Shown: positions 6,582-6,744 of the stretch, in pieces | How positions within the stretch are numbered: position 1 is the stretch's first letter | Layout of the letters: each line of letters starts with the position of its first letter | Assembly: GCA_013697225.1 (NCBI GenBank) | Contig: JACCXG010000243.1 | Location: 1-6,744 of the forward strand | Reading direction: 5' to 3' | Source: Acidobacteriota bacterium | Lineage (GTDB): Bacteria; Acidobacteriota; Vicinamibacteria; Vicinamibacterales; 2-12-FULL-66-21 | DNA: 6,744 bases | The notes under the pieces: generated by a model | Told to the model about the DNA's origin: nothing | What the model saw: the letters and a program-made list of their open reading frames with translations, nothing else | Databases searched by the model: none | Position numbers and translations under genes: made by a program

Positions 6582-6744
6582 ATGATCAAGATACCAGCGG
6601 CAGCGCTGCGTACGCCGCTGCTTGCGGCAGTGCTCGCGTGTGCGATCAGCAGCCCGGCGAACGCTCAGGTTCTCCCGTCACCGTGGGCCATCGCAAACAT
6701 CGGATCTCCGGCCGTGAGCGGCAGCGCCACGTTCGGCTCCGGGG
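6582..6744 (+). CDS. Secreted protein, DUF1349-like N-terminus (3' part cut by right edge)
   Basis: The ATG at 6582 opens a frame that reaches the window edge without a stop (54 codons). It has a clear Sec signal peptide: MIKIP, a hydrophobic core LLAAVLACAI and a cleavage site after SSPANA (about residue 28). The mature start, QVLPSPWAIANIGSPAVSGS, resembles the opening of secreted proteins with DUF1349 or concanavalin-like modules, whose pattern is PW..-DIG-PA.-GSA. Such domains often occur in extracellular carbohydrate-active or cell-surface proteins, but the fragment is too short to assign a function. GGAG six bases upstream supports the start. It is divergent from the HtrA operon and has its own AT-rich leader. 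The reading frame and signal peptide are solid; the domain call is tentative. Confidence 0.75.
   Translation, partial: MIKIPAAALRTPLLAAVLACAISSPANAQVLPSPWAIANIGSPAVSGSATFGSG

Noticed and set aside
6316..6585. 89-codon plus-strand frame crossing the start of the secreted-protein gene
   Set aside because: Overlaps the promoter-like AT-rich leader and has no ribosome binding site or family pattern.

Overview
The window is high-GC, tightly packed bacterial chromosome. It encodes an HtrA-type periplasmic protease, an AsmA-like envelope protein and several Sec signal peptides, so the organism is very probably diderm (Gram-negative). The mix of an SPFH/YdjI-like protein, a TFIIB-type zinc-ribbon protein and multi-PDZ HtrA proteins would suit Acidobacteriota or a similar soil phylum. 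That placement is an inference with low confidence. No tRNA, rRNA, CRISPR array, insertion sequence or phage gene was seen.

Left part (1-1297): an SPFH-domain protein runs off the left edge on the minus strand (start at 536). It is divergent from a four-knuckle zinc-ribbon protein on the plus strand (587-1297). Only 50 bp separate the two starts, and that gap must hold both promoters.

Central part (6246 down to 1316, all minus strand): an apparent four-gene operon. In transcription order it holds (i) a 690-residue HtrA/Deg serine protease with an intact catalytic triad and four PDZ-like modules; (ii) a secreted trypsin-fold protein that overlaps it by 11 bp and appears to have lost the catalytic His and Ser, so a likely pseudoprotease; (iii) an AsmA-family protein whose N-terminal membrane anchor is encoded upstream of its first canonical start codon; and (iv) a zinc-type methionine-R-sulfoxide reductase (msrB). 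The first three products face the periplasm, which suggests an envelope proteostasis or repair unit. msrB is convergent with the zinc-ribbon gene, with 18 bp between their stop codons.

Right part (6247-6744): a 335-bp gap without a convincing gene separates the protease from a divergent plus-strand gene. The last ~100 bp of the gap are AT-rich and carry a TATAAA box, a small hairpin and an orphan Shine-Dalgarno sequence. The gene after it (from 6582, cut by the right edge) encodes a secreted protein whose mature start resembles DUF1349-type carbohydrate-binding-like domains.

The most distinctive element is the overlapping protease/pseudoprotease pair followed by AsmA. The second is the missing canonical start codon of the AsmA gene.
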